This document shows, piece after piece, positions 10,633 to 24,400 of a stretch of 64,000 nt of DNA. The position numbers and the translations under genes are program-made. Source of the DNA: Heliocidaris erythrogramma. Taxonomy: Eukaryota; Echinodermata; Echinoidea; Camarodonta; Echinometridae. The stretch is from NCBI GenBank assembly GCA_025617745.1, contig CM046853.1, positions 61,208,616-61,272,615 on the forward strand, read 5' to 3'. The notes under the pieces are model-generated. The model had not been told where the DNA came from. It was given only the letters and a program-made list of their open reading frames with translations, and did not search any database. Within the stretch, counting starts at the first letter, position 1, and every line of letters begins with the position of its first letter.

Positions 10633-11492
10633 AGCAAGCATCTCCCCCCGCATTCCCACCTCACACCTATTCGGGTATCCATGCAAAACATCCTCAGGTG
10701 ATATTGTAATTTTTTTGGAGTACTGGAACACAGCTTCCTACAGAATGTTTTAACAGTTTAAGCATATTACAGAAAAATAACATTCTTTATTGAGACAGAG
10801 CATTTTAATACAATAGAATTTGTGTCGTATCATAATACGTTGATATAAGTTTATCATTAGGCGAGGGAACGTAGCGACCAAACGAAAAAAAAATGCTCTC
10901 ATAATATTGACATCTTCATTCAAGAGAAACTTTACGCACAGGAAAGTCACAGCCTACTTCAAAATTATGATTTACATAACATTAAAGACAAATACCAGGC
11001 TTCGTAAAATAGATAATAATCTTGCGAGGGGGCGGGAACAAAACGAGTTTGCCCCCTATCCCTTATAGAGGAAAGCCCCAGGCCTGCCCAACACATACGG
11101 GGTCTTGATGTAGACGTGATTCACAGTAAAATGTTAAGAAGCACTGCATTCATTGAAATGCAAGGGAGCGTAGCGATCGAGTGAGAAAATCAGATTATTC
11201 AGTGTTGAAGCTACACACGTTAGAGCACAAAAAAACTGTTCGATTGTTAAACTGAAATATTATTTATGTCATATAACATTTTTTTGTCTTATGAGGAGGA
11301 CCATAAAAACGATGTTGCCTTCTCTTTCGGCAGAGACAACCACTGGCTCACCCACGTGTCTCGGGGCCTTGTAGTAAAAGAGTGTTTAAATTCCAAGAAA
11401 CAATGTGCTCATTGATGTGCAAGGGATCGTGGCGACCGAGCGAAAAAAATATTTTGGAATGTTGAGGCCTTGTATTTTAGAGTAAAAGCAAA
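10633..11492. other. Repeat-derived spacer with GGGAGCGTAGCGACCGAG motifs
   Basis: Variants of GGGAGCGTAGCGACCGAGCG followed by A-runs recur at about 10862, 11164 and 11407, and again at about 40357. This marks a dispersed repeat family. I see no gene. Confidence 0.55.
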
Positions 11493-11898
11493 CTTATTAT
11501 ACATCGTTTTACATCAAAATCATTTTTCTTGACTTGCAAGAGGGCCCCACTGGGGTTCAAAATAAATAGCTTATTGCAAGCATTGCATTAAAACTCACAA
11601 GAAAGCTATTCATTATACTACAAAACTATGGTAATGTAAAGGGGGGGGGGGGGAATCTAGTCCGCCCTCCCTTGATAGAGGGAAAAATATGCCCCCCCCC
11701 CCGCTTTTGGGGTAAGCGGTACGATTTGTACAATCTTGAGATACAATACTATCTGCGTGTATTGATATGGGAGCGTTGCAACAATGTGAGCAAATCTGGG
11801 AGTTGGAATTGTGCCTTTAGAGCACTAGAAAAGCCGATTGTAATACCGCAAATTGTAATTGTCGGAGGAGGGGGCAAAACTACCCCCCGATAGACTGC
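11493..11898. repeat. Long direct repeat, copy 2
   Basis: Second copy of the 10204-10632 repeat, with small deletions (one of about 30 bp after TTGCAAGCA). A third short match to its start (TTATTATACATCGTTGTA) lies at about 12049. Spacer to 12354 is low complexity with C, T and G runs and a GAT-rich patch (12230-12300). Confidence 0.8.
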
Positions 11899-12354
11899 CC
11901 CTTTCTCCTATGGTGCTTATGATAAACAGAGTTTCTAAATGTTCAGAAACATATTGCGTCTATTAACGCGAGGGAGCTAGCAGGCTAGTGATTTTTAATT
12001 TTTAATTTTTAAATGTTCAAAGTTTAAATTTTAGAGCACTAATAAGCTTATTATACATCGTTGTAATGCAAAATCATTACATTTAAATGGTTCTTTTCTT
12101 GCCGCCCCCCCCCCTATTTGAATGATTTTTTTTTTTTTGGGGGGGGGGGGTGGAAACTTCCCCATCTGGCCCCCCTCCCCGCTTCTTGCGCCTATGATAC
12201 ATGTAGTTATGTTGATTATTATGATGTTACATAGATGAAGATCATGATTATGACAAAGATGAAGATGATATCGATAACGTCGATGACGACTACAGTAATG
12301 CTGATTGTGTACCAATGATGTGCTTCCAATTTCTTTTTTTCCTTATCTGAACAG

Positions 12355-12479
12355 GCTCACAATGTTTGAAAAAATCAAAACACCGACTTCATCGGGCGGC
12401 ACCTTTATGATTCTACTGTTATGTGCAGTCTGCCTGACCTTTATCTTAACAGCCCGCAAATCACTGAATTCTTTAACAG
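12355..12479 (+). CDS. Sulfotransferase exon with start codon and signal anchor
   Basis: A T-rich tract ending TTATCTGAACAG (AG at 12353-12354) precedes this exon, so the ATG at 12362 lies 7 bases inside it and a non-coding exon is expected upstream. An A at -3 supports the start. The 39 full codons encode a basic head (KIK) and a 17-residue hydrophobic stretch (FMILLLCAVCLTFILTA). The donor is ACAG|GTAATA and the exon ends in phase 1. Confidence 0.8.
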
Positions 12480-15400
12480 GTAATATTCCATGAACTCCTT
12501 TGAAATTCAAATTAATATCATTATCAACTTGCTTCATAAATTGGTCAAACATTGATTCTGTGTATATGCCATGTTTCTTCTTTTGTGTTTGTATGTGTTT
12601 CTATTAGGGTAATTCAGCCTGGGCTGTCAGCGGATTTGAATAGCATTTTTGTGAATTTTGTTCGGCATTGCATATTGCTCGGTTCCCACTGATTGATATA
12701 CTAGTAGTTCTATAACAAGGAAAAACAAATTATTTTGCAATGAAATGTCAGTCATAAAATTACTTCGACAATATGGCATATTTTGTGTATCAATGCACCG
12801 TCCCAAAATTTCCAACATTTCAGCGAACATACTTATGAAAACAGATTTGCTTCTTTGACATGATATGATCTTTGATATGAAGACACAAGTTCACAAAACA
12901 GAAGATTCGTGGAAGTGGGAGTTGAATCAACTTTAGAAAGAGTTTTCGTATTAAATAATATAGCTCTATTTTTCATATCAGACTGAGGTAAAATTATTGG
13001 GCTATAGCCAAATCTATGATTTTGGTATGCTTCTTAAAAAAAACATCACTTCTCTGATATTTGTTGATACATATTTAGCAAGGTACAATTATCAAAGCAT
13101 AAATTGCTGAACGTGAAAGTGTTATGGTATGAAGAATAATAAATATGTACGTATATACCACTTTATGCTACAGTCACAATTTTACGCAAAGCCTAGCCGT
13201 GAGGCCTAAACGCCACTTAGGACCAATTATAGGGCTGACTTTACGTGGTAGAGTATTGAACATTTTGAAATTTGCTATCATGCAGTAAGCGCCACGCGCA
13301 CCCCGTATAGGACCACGTTTTGTTAAAACAACGCAAATCGTAAAAAGCAACGGGGAAAGTAAAAAAGAAATGCATTTTGTAAACAAATGTATTGACGAAA
13401 AAAAGTACGCATGCCATTTCGAAATACAGGGGTCTTGCAAAACGTTAAAAACAGCCAATTAGTTTTACGTTTTGTGGTGCATAATGAGGTCCGCAAAATG
13501 TAAATCGGAAATTGTAAACTTTCGTTTAGATAAGTTTTTTTTCATATATAAAGCCCCCCCCCCCCGGGCGTCGATTCCGGGGGAAGGGGGCACAGTGCCC
13601 CCACTTTTTCAAGTAACCAAAAAGTGTCCTTTTTATTTCTGAAAAATGCCCTATTTAGCTCTCATAAGTGCTCTGATTTTACTACTAAATGTGCCCCTTT
13701 CCCTTTCTAAAAGGTACATTTTCTTTTTCTGATAAATGCCTTTTTTTTTTCCTTCTGGAAAGTACTCCTTTTCAAATCAGATAATTGCTACTTATCTCTC
13801 TAATAAGTGTCCTTTTCGCCTTTTGAAAAGTGCCCCTTTTCAAATCTGATAATTGCCACCTTATCTCTCTAATAAGTTCCCTTTTCGCCTTCTGAAAAGT
13901 GCCCCTTTTCAAATCTAATAATTGCCACCTTATCTCTCTAATAAGTGCCCCTTTTCGAATCTAAACATTGCCTCGTTTTCTCTCTAATTATATGCACATT
14001 TCTCCTTTGATAAGTGCATTCGTACTTCTGATAGTTGCCCCTTTTCCTTTCTAATAAGTGCCCATGTTCCCCTTCTGATAATAATTTCCCCCTCTTTACT
14101 TCTGATAAGTGCCCGATCCTTACTGCTGGTAAGTGCCCCATATTTATTTCCGATAAGTGGCCCTTTTCAAATCTGATAATTGCCACCTTGTCTCCCTAAT
14201 ACGTATCCTTTTCTCCTGATGATAAGTGCCCATTTTCGAATCTAAATATTGCCTTTTACCTAAATATCGACTATACAGCTGCTGTATTTTGAAGAAAAGG
14301 AAAAAAAAAAGAAACATTTGTTGTGAAAATGCACGCATTTTACATGTTTGGGCATCTCTCTCCCGAAGATTAGCCTATTTCGGGCTACAGGCTGCCCGAA
14401 TAGGAGGTGAAGGTTGCTTGATAGATAGGGGCTTTATAATTGAAAAACAAATTGTTTTAACTGCAAGTTAACAATTTGCGGTTTACGCTTTGCGGACCTA
14501 ATTATGCACCGCAAAACGTAAAACACGTCGGCTTTTTATTTTACGTTTTGCGAGACCCCTTTTTTACGTAATGCGTCTTTTTTCGTAAAAATATATTTTT
14601 AACGAAATGCGTTACCTTTTGCGTTGATTTTTACGATATGTGTATTGTTTAACGAAACGTGGTCCTATTGCCACGTAGATACCGCAAATAACACAGAATT
14701 GTCCCATCCCATTACGTATCACAAGAATGGCCTCATGTAGTGCTTACGTCTAGCTTATTTGAAAAGTGTGATTGTAGCAATAATACGTACCAACATTCCC
14801 ACACACCTGTAGCATGAGGCTGGGACCCGGGCTGCTTCTAACTATATCGAATGCGCCGTTGCGAGAATTGGCATAGGAAATCAAATTTTTGTATAGTTAA
14901 AAAGAATAAACAAAGATGTTAAGTTGTTTTTGATGCTTGAATCACTTGAATATTTCGTTTTCCTCTGAATAATGTTCTTCTCCTTCTCATTCTTTACCAG
15001 GGGAAGGCTTTACGACTAGGACAAAGATGTCCCTTTACCTGAAAGTAAGTTAACTGGACTGTATGTCATAATGGCAGTGATGGTACGACTGAGAATAGCT
15101 ACCAAAAAAAGATCAGACCTGTGATCATGCCCAGTATACACGAGTTTTATCACGAAGCAGCATCTTGACCATTATGCATGATCAGTTTAGCATCACATCA
15201 CATAGGGCTAGATATCATATTCCTTTCATAGGCGTACGGGGGGGGGGGGGGGGCTGCAGTTTCGAGATTTGGGTAACCGTCACCTTATATTCGGGCAGAG
15301 AGGTGCCGGAATATGGTTTATTAAAATCCAAAAGAGCTGCAGTATCCATGCCGGCCTGGCCAGACCAAGAACAGTATTGACAATGTTGTTTGAACGTTCT

Positions 15401-18400
15401 TTTTGTTTTAAATGACCTATAGTACCGTAATAAATATGTCAAAATGTCATTATTACACTGAAATAAATCAAAAATAATATACCGTAATGTCACCAGTCGT
15501 AGCGCACCCTTGTAATACAGTTTGTTTCAACGCCTTGTGTCAACTGCCCTAGTCTCTTCGATCCGGAGCGAAATGAACGGATGCGATTTGCTCGCATATA
15601 TTGTACCGAAAAATAAGACCTACAAAATTAGTACTTTTTCAGTTGCCGTGGCAACTGTTATTTACTTAAATGTCATTTTAAAACAAATTTTTGAAACGGA
15701 TTGCTTTGAACGTCAGATATTCAGCGTAAATGTGACTTAGATATAATGCCCAGGCAGTGATGGCATTGTCTGTAAATCTCATACACCCAAATAAGATCAC
15801 GCGTGATTAGTAAATTCTTTATTTTTATCTTTATTATCTTTTAAAAATCTCTATTTGTTTAGCCGACTATGTCACTACGTTTCTAATTGTGCCTAGCGAT
15901 GTTCTTACTCTGTCTAACTGACACAACCAATATTAGGTTGCTCATATGTTGAATGATATATGCTGATAGAAGTTATTTCTATGAATGTTATTCATAACTT
16001 TTGAGGTATTCAACAAATTTATGAATAATACAATCTACCACTCTGATAATAGGTAAAAATCACAAAAGTGCAACAAAAGCATGCAGTCTGGAACCTCCGG
16101 GTGTTGGTCCAAATCGGAGACAATCATAACGAATTTTGCAGGATCTCACTTCAGACCCGCCCTCGCATTGAGCTGTACTGTGCGCCCCAAAAGCACCGAA
16201 TTATAGAAAATGGGGCATAATTGAAAAGGGAAATAAACAGGCTAACAAATGGTACCAAATAGAAAGATAATTATCTAGTAACGTCAGGGATATCGATCAA
16301 ACTTGAGTTTAAGAACTGTTTTGCCGTGTATAGTTAAGCTATATTTTTGTTTTATTTTTTAAACTTATAATGCTCCAGTGCATCAATGTCCGCAGACTTT
16401 CTAAACAAGCAGCTTCATTTAGCAATAGGTATTTTCGTTTATTTCATGAAAATTTTGAGTACATGTATATCCAAACATCTTTATGACGTCATCCAATGTA
16501 GAGACTTTGCTTATCAGCTCGCAGATGCCATGCATGCCAACTGACTAATCGTATACCGTGTGCGATATGCGTATGCAAACAATAGAGTAGAACCTATAGC
16601 GATGTTTCTTTTGTTTTAAAAAGTTTCTTATCGAGGGTAAAAAATATGACAGCATCAAATATTCAAGACGATTTGACCATATATATTTATTATGAAGGAA
16701 GTGGGGAAAGGGGTGCATGAGGAAGACACCAGCCCAGCTAGCGATGAGGCAAGTGATACTATATACCGAAAAATCAGTCTACATGCATTTCCTTCGAGGA
16801 CAATTAAGGAGTTTTCGGATGTGTTAACTAGAACGCCGTCCTAGATCCTCCCAGCGACAATGGACTGCTTTGTGTTGACTGCATACAAAGTAGGTGAAGC
16901 ATGAAGCTAACGATGGGTGAAGCGAGGTTCACGTTTTAGAGAAGACGGCAAAACCATGTTTGACGCGTTCTCGATCTGACTAGTGGACGAAGGAGAAGCC
17001 AGTGGACGGGTGAGCCGTTCTTGCACAAAACGCGGTATGCAGCTAACACAAAGCAGTCCATTGTAGCTGGGAAATCTAGGACGACGTTCAAGTCCACACA
17101 TTCGAAAGCTCACTAGTTATGCGCCTATGTCGACTATATGCCTGGCTTCACGGAATCCCTCTTCTATGAGGAGAGCCTCGGAAGTCAGAAACTGAATGTT
17201 ATAAAACTCCTCTTAACAGACGGACTTTTCTATCTAGGAGAGCCTCGAAAGTCAAAAAATCTTTTAAAACAGACGTATTTTGCTGCTAAGTGATGCTATT
17301 ATAGTGTTTTAGTGACGATAATTTGGGTGAGAGGCGGCGTGTGGTTGCCCCGCCGTGAGGCCGGAAAAATGTAAGTGATTCTGCTGAACCTGCGAACACT
17401 GAAAACCGATTTCAGCTTTAGTATAGAATACCCTTACTGCGACAGCCCGAACGCATAGCGTTCGGGCTGCGATCAGCAGTCCTTTGAAAGGTTGGGTGCC
17501 TCTTAAATCCAAGACCGTATGTCAAAATTATAGCATGAAATACGACATAACTTCATTTAAGGCTACTTTAAGTACTTACAATACTTTCCGAATAACTGTC
17601 GTCTTTCTTTTCGATGAGGATGATATAAAAAAAGGCCTATTAATTTCCCGTCTTCTGTACTAAAAACTTGCCAGTGTATAGTTTACAATACGCATGCGCA
17701 TCAGTATGTTTTTTGACGTACGTTCGAAATCTCGCTTGCGAGAGACGAGAGGATTACAACTGAGTGAAAAAAAGTGACATTTGATCGACTCTATAAATTT
17801 GTGACGAAGAGCTGATCTGCGGAAGGTCTATTTAGGTAAGTGGCATCGCATATATGATACTTTTAATTTAAAAAATATGTACCGTACCCCCCGTACCTAC
17901 GATACCACTATACATGGTCATTTGCCCATGTAAATTGTGAGACCCACGGAATAGTAGTGGTTGGTTTCACTTAGATCTGGACTCAATTTCAGGGTCTCGA
18001 AAATCGTCTGCGAGATATCGCCTGACACTTAGTAGTATAGTGCCTGGCCGGCTGTAACCGAATGGCCCTGCCCGGCTGTGAGCGAGCTGTAATCCCGCTT
18101 CGTACCTTCACTTCAGTGTAGTTGCAAAGACGCTGAACTTCTGTTTCCACTCACATTTACGAGCAGGTCGGAGTTACCAAGGTTTGGCAAGATCAAAGAT
18201 GCATTGAAATACTTAAAACAACTTCCAAGAAAGTTAGGAGTCAAATGCGTATTTGTGGGTTTGTGAGTAAGTGTATTTGTCTGCTTGTGCGTGTGTTTTT
18301 CGTATGTGTGTGTAACTATGTGGCTTTATGATTTTGTGTGTCACCCCCGTACTCCCGTCTGTGCCCCTACCCCGTTCAACAAGTCTGGCTACGCCAGTGG

Positions 18401-21400
18401 AGTTATATTTGTGGTTCTCATGACTGCATCCATACCTCTTCTGACTTCTCACCAAAGACCCTAGAACAAACAGTGAGGTGGCAGAGAGTATGCGCTTTTT
18501 GCTTGTGACAGTATGACGGATTTTTGAAAAACAATTTATATAAAAAATATTCAATAAAGAGCTGTTAGAAGTTAGGAATGCCCTACTTTTGCCTCAAACA
18601 TTTTTAAGGTATTTTAAGTTTCATAGAAAGATAAATGCTGTTCATATAATCAAGGGTGCGTATTTCGTCACCTTGAGTTTCACAAAAAATACAAATTATA
18701 GACAACAAACAAACTCCGACTTTTCAATGTTTCGAGTAACTATTTTTGATTGTCGAAAAAATATATATATGAATAACTGTCACAAAAACAGAACGAAATA
18801 ATAATTTTGTATCATTGAAATGCAAAATAATCACTGAATCAAGGATGACGACTATATTTGTGCCTCTGAGGCTCTGACTATGAAAAACCTATTGCAAATT
18901 GTATTCTGGTGTTTTTTCCCTGCACTTTTATCTTCATATTGTCTTTTTGGGGCGTTTTTTTTTCAACTTCACGCATGCTGCTGGTATTTTCGTCTTTTAT
19001 TTTCATTTCTTCATATTCATCTTTTTTTTTTTACTTCTATTTAATTATCTAAATTTATACCTTCTATTCTCTCATTCCCATTTCTCTTAGACTTCAGTGT
19101 ACTCCTGCATGTAAGAGATGTACTGTACTAAGCAAAATATGAAAAAGAAATATATCAAGAGTCCATCTCTGTAAAGGGTTTGTCCTTGTAACTGCGTGTT
19201 GTGCAATATTTTGTTGGGTTAATCAGTGTTCGGCAAATTTGGATATTTTTCCCCAAACCATGTAGTTATGCCATTAAAAACAAAACATTGGAGAATGGAA
19301 GTTAGGCATTTTAAGAGTAGGGAAAATGTCTCCTTCAAACTTAGAGTAACTCAACAACTTGGCAATTATAGCACTGTATTCTTTTGGCAAAATTGAGTTG
19401 GTAGCATAAAAGGTTGGGTAAGGGTTGGGTCATTTTGGCTGGGTAATTATTGATTAATCAGAAGTGACACATGTTCTGTAATTCCTTTAAACCAATTGCA
19501 TTAACCAACATAAAGAGTTTGAGCAATAAACGCCCAAAAGTTTATTGGACAGCATACGACCAATAGTTGGTTTCGAGTTGGTTAGTTTCTTTTTAGAAGT
19601 ACCGTACGTAATGCCATTTGCAGACTAAAGACCTATTACAGACTACTTCTAAAAATGGTTTCTTTTCGGGGAAAAGTTGTAAGTTCATGTGTGTTAGGGG
19701 TGTCTGTTTGTAGAGAGAGAGAGAGAGAGAAAGAGAGACAACATTTCTATTAGGGTGGTTTACAGTTGACATGACTCCACAAAAATGAAGATGACGCAGT
19801 CAAACCGCAGTCCTCAAAAAGTGCTCTATTTTATTTCCAGTTTTGCTTGACTGGGTCAGTCTCTGAATACATAATGAGCAGGAATCCCCAGGAACATCCA
19901 ATTTCCAAATGGTTGAATGGACTCGTTAACATTTACTGATTGTCATGATTTACACATCAAATAAAAGAGTAGGAATTAGAGATTCATGACATACTCTATT
20001 TGTCTGTGAAAAAATATGACAAAATTGGTGAAAATTATGTTATTTTATGACCAAAAATTGGAAACGAAACGAAAAGTAAACCTGTAAAATACTCACATAG
20101 TTTTATTATGAGCCAGGTTGAATTTGACACGAGTGTGAAGGGCAATATCTATACTTTACAAATATTTAAATAATATGAATGTACACTTTATGACAGGGTC
20201 AGGATCCAGCAAAATGTAACCGAAGTACACATTGTGTCCTTCAAACAGTTGATTCCAGCACTCTGATTGGCTACTTCACAAGCCCTTTCCCCAAAATAGA
20301 TCAACACGTTTGTCACAGCCAGGACCATGTTTGCACAAGAGGTCAAGAGTTCACCCAACCGGTGGAATGTGGTTTCAAATATCGCGCCCTAATCTTGCAC
20401 GGTGGCCTTGTCAGCCAATCACAGTGCTAGGATTCTATGGTCTTGACAATTTCAAGGATATATTATGTACTTGGGTTGAATATTGCTGGATCCTGACCCT
20501 GTCATATATGTATGGGTGTTTTGACAATGTAAAAGATGAAACTTCAACGCTTCCATACATATGCGTTTTAATAGTGGCTCATATACTTTTTATATGTATT
20601 TTATGGACTTGAAATCTTATAAATAAAAGTGTTTTATTTCACTATTTCATCACTTATATTCAACTACTTATCCTTTGAAATGTAACTTAAACAAGGTATG
20701 TCTGTGTTGATGAAGTATCCATTCATCTTTCCAGAAAGTTTAATGACCATAGCATTAATATTCTTAATGAAGTTAATGAACTTTGAATATGACCATGCAA
20801 AAAAGCCCACTGGTTGCAAGGAGAGTGTGCCATTTCAGGCACTGGAAATAAAATCAGCCCTTTTTGCTCATTTGCATACGACCTGCGGTCTGACTGGACG
20901 AATGAATTCCGGATCAGTTTTTAACCTGTACTCCGGGAACACAAAATGGCTGCTTCCATAGCCCAGTACGGTCAATTCCTCTCTCGAGTGCGCGCTTGAC
21001 AACGCGCAGGATGCATTGCGCGCATCCAACATGTAGTCTAAGTTACCGCAATCTTCCCCCTTCTGGGAAAGATGAAAAATAATTTGTGAGCTTTCTCATT
21101 CCTTTTATGTCAGTTTGAAAGGACATCATAGTAAAAACATCCCCTGAAAAGGATTGCTCTTCAAATGCTCTTATATTCGAAATATGACTAGAAATAGCTG
21201 AAGTGTTCAGGCCCAACATTCATGCGACTATTGTGTGTAGTCCCATATACCCATTTCTGTGGTCAATTTCTTATCGATTTTGATGATTCCAAAACAACAC
21301 AGTATCAAAGAATTCTTATCCCGAGGCCGTCATCATCTCAAGCTTATGCTTACGATGTCGGTCTCCTGCATCATTTCACTCTCCTTAGCATAGAATCGCC

Positions 21401-24400
21401 CCACTATTCTTGTTATTATATTTATATCTTATTTTGTTAAACGATCAAGTAGATTTTTGTCTGTTTGTCAAAAGTAATTATATTATGTTCATTACGTAGA
21501 TTATGTATATTATGCTATTATGATTCTGAATATAATTTACTTTGTACTTTGAAAAATGCAGAAATTATACAGTGCGAAATATAGACATAGTCATCCTTTC
21601 CCATTTCATTTGAGATGGTACCATATTGTTGCATTAAAGTCCATATTGTTGCGTTAAAGTATATAAGATCCGGGACTGTTGAATGAGACAGTTAATACCT
21701 GAACAATAAAAACTATTAAACTTGCCAAAATTAGGCATAAAAACATTTTAACACCTAACATAAACTCAGAGTCAGGGGTAGACTACCCTGGACTGTATAA
21801 ACCATCAATCCTCAGGGATTATTCTGCCCTTCATGATGATCTGTTATATTCACAAATTTAACCTATATCTGGTGGTATCCTCTTTCGCTGTGAACGACGA
21901 AGCGTCAGTGTAGGACTGTTGCCAGGTGATGGTTCATCGCGAGTCACTCCCTCTACACTCCTACTGGTAGACGTGCTAGATGCCGATGAAGATGAAGATA
22001 TTGGAACCTCAAACTCTGGCTCGGGTAAGAACTCATCCTGTGACGTTGCTGACTCTGGTGCTTTCCAACGATGTCGAAGATGATCCTGATGGCGCCTCAT
22101 GACATGGCCATCATCTAACTGGATTACGAAAGAGACCGGTCCAGTGCGCTCAGTAATGATGACACGCAGCCAGATCCCTCGACGACATCTCGAACGAACA
22201 CATGAGAACCAATTTGGAAGTCTCGATCTCGTGCTCTGGAATCATGCTGTTCCTTCTGTGTTGCTTGTTTGCCACGAACAGTACAACCAAGGTCATGCTT
22301 GACTGCGGCTAGGTGCGTCCTCACTTTTCTTCCGAACATCAGCTCAGATGGGGTCTGTCCTGTACTTGAATGTGGTGTGTTCCTGTATTGGAACAAGAAG
22401 CGGGTACACTTCGTCTCAAGAGTCCCTTTAGACATCTTTTTCAAACTCTCCTTCACAACCTGGACAGCTCTTTCTCCCATCCCATTTGATGCTGGGTGGT
22501 ATGGCGCTGTACGGACATGCTTCACATTGTTTCTTTTGCAGAACTCTTCAAACTCAGCACTTGTGAAGTTGCTGCCATTGTCCGTCACAAGTACCTCTGG
22601 TAGACCATGTGTTGCAAACAACCACCTTAACCTTGAGATCGTGGCTTGAGCAGTCCATTGGAATAGCCTAAATGCACTTTGAATGGGCATCTACTACTAC
22701 TACTAACAACATCTTTCCAAGAAATGGGCCAGCGAAGTCCACATGAATTCTTGACCAAGGTTTCTCTGGCCAGGGCCACGGGTTGAGCGGAGCCGCTGGA
22801 GGGTTTCGGCTGTGTTCTTGGCACTGATGACAAGATTTAACGGTTTCCTTCAGCTGCTTATCCATTCCTGGCCACCAAACATAGCCACTTGTTTCATGCG
22901 GGAAACCCCAGGATGACCTTCATGGAGTTGGCGTAGGATAGCATCACGAACTTGTGGTGGAACAACTACTCTGGATCCCCACAACACCACTCTCTATTCT
23001 CAACTCGCTTCTGCGACTGTAGTATGGTTTTAAGGGCTCTTCCTTGCATTCTCATTTCCAAGTAACTGGAGAAGTAGCTGATACACTTTTGAAAGGATTG
23101 GATCTTGTCTAGTCATGGTAGCAATCTGCTTCGATGTAACTGGAGAACCATCCATGTACTCCAGTAAGGAGAAAATATCTGCTGGTACGGATACGATGCT
23201 TGGAGCTGCATCCACTGGTAAGCGACTAAGGGCGTCGGCATTCTGGTGTGTTCGTCCAGATTTGTACTTCAACTCATACTCGTATGCTGCTAGTGTCAGT
23301 GCCCAGCGTTGCAATCTTGGAGAGGCCATCTGTGGAATCACTTTTGGTCCACCGAAGATCCCTTCCAGAGGCTTATGATCTGTCAAGGTTTTGAACTTGG
23401 GTCCATACAGTTATTTATGGAATTTTCTAACTCCATACACAATTTCCAAGCCTTCTTTGTCTAGTTGAGAGTAACGCTGCTCGGCCTTAGACAATGTTCT
23501 TGATGCAAAGGTGATTGGTCTTTCATCTCCTTGAAAGCCATTTCTGAAATATTCCTGGTTTAATACTGCTTAGAACTTTCCTCTAGTTTGACTTGTTGAT
23601 AAGCATGCGACATATCTAGAGTTGTGAGACTTTCCTTCCTCCAAACTGAGCAAATAAGTCGTCAATCAAAGGAAGTGCTGCTTGGTTACCTGTCATTTCC
23701 ACATACTCGCATATTGCCATCAGATTTCACCACGGGCACAATTGGGGCTGCCCAATCTGCAAAATTGACAGGGGTGATGATTCCTGCTGCTTGTAGTCAA
23801 GCTGTACGGTACTGGTTGAGCTTTGAAAAATCGAGGAGTGGTACCCTCTTTCAGAAATATCTTAGCCTCCACATCTTTGATCTCACCTAGCTCATTCTGG
23901 AAAACATCTGCGTATTTGCTGAGAAGAGGAGAAATATCTGACAACTCCTTCATGCTCTTAATTTCACCCCAATCAAGGCGGATGTGAGCTAGCCAGTTCC
24001 GACCAACCAAACTGGATCCGTTTCCAGGGACAACCAGAAGAGGAAGCTTTACTTCTTTTCCCTGACTTACTACTCTGACATAACATTTTCCTAGAACTCT
24101 GATCTTCTCGCCTGTGTATGTCTTGAGACGAGCTGAAGATTCCATCAGCTGCACTTCATCATTAGGCCAATTATGTTTGAAATCCCGTTCACCCATTACT
24201 GACACAGCTGCCCCTGAGTGAATTTCCATTGACACATTCTTGCCTTCAACTTCTATGGTTGTACGATATGGGCTTACAGGTTCCAGTGTGAAAAGCTTGT
24301 AAGTAGGCACATCATACTCTTCTGCACCCTCACGTTCTAGTTCATGGGTATGATGGGTTGTAGAGTCTCCACCTTTCTTCCCTTGAAACTTGGGTTGCTC

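Larger units (their letters stand above)
15045..20189. other. Start of the 26.7-kb intron; mostly unassigned
   Basis: Apart from the fold-back at 16805-17115, the hairpin at 17443-17469, a repeat at 18430-18725, a G-run at 15238-15253 and a (GA)n run at 19713-19738, I see nothing coding. A direct repeat of AGGAGAGCCTCG(G/A)AAGTCA occurs at about 17170 and 17238. Confidence 0.5.

Noticed and set aside
22099..22649. Plus-strand frames over the integrase region
   Set aside because: They are shadows of the minus-strand integrase, whose catalytic motifs are clear.
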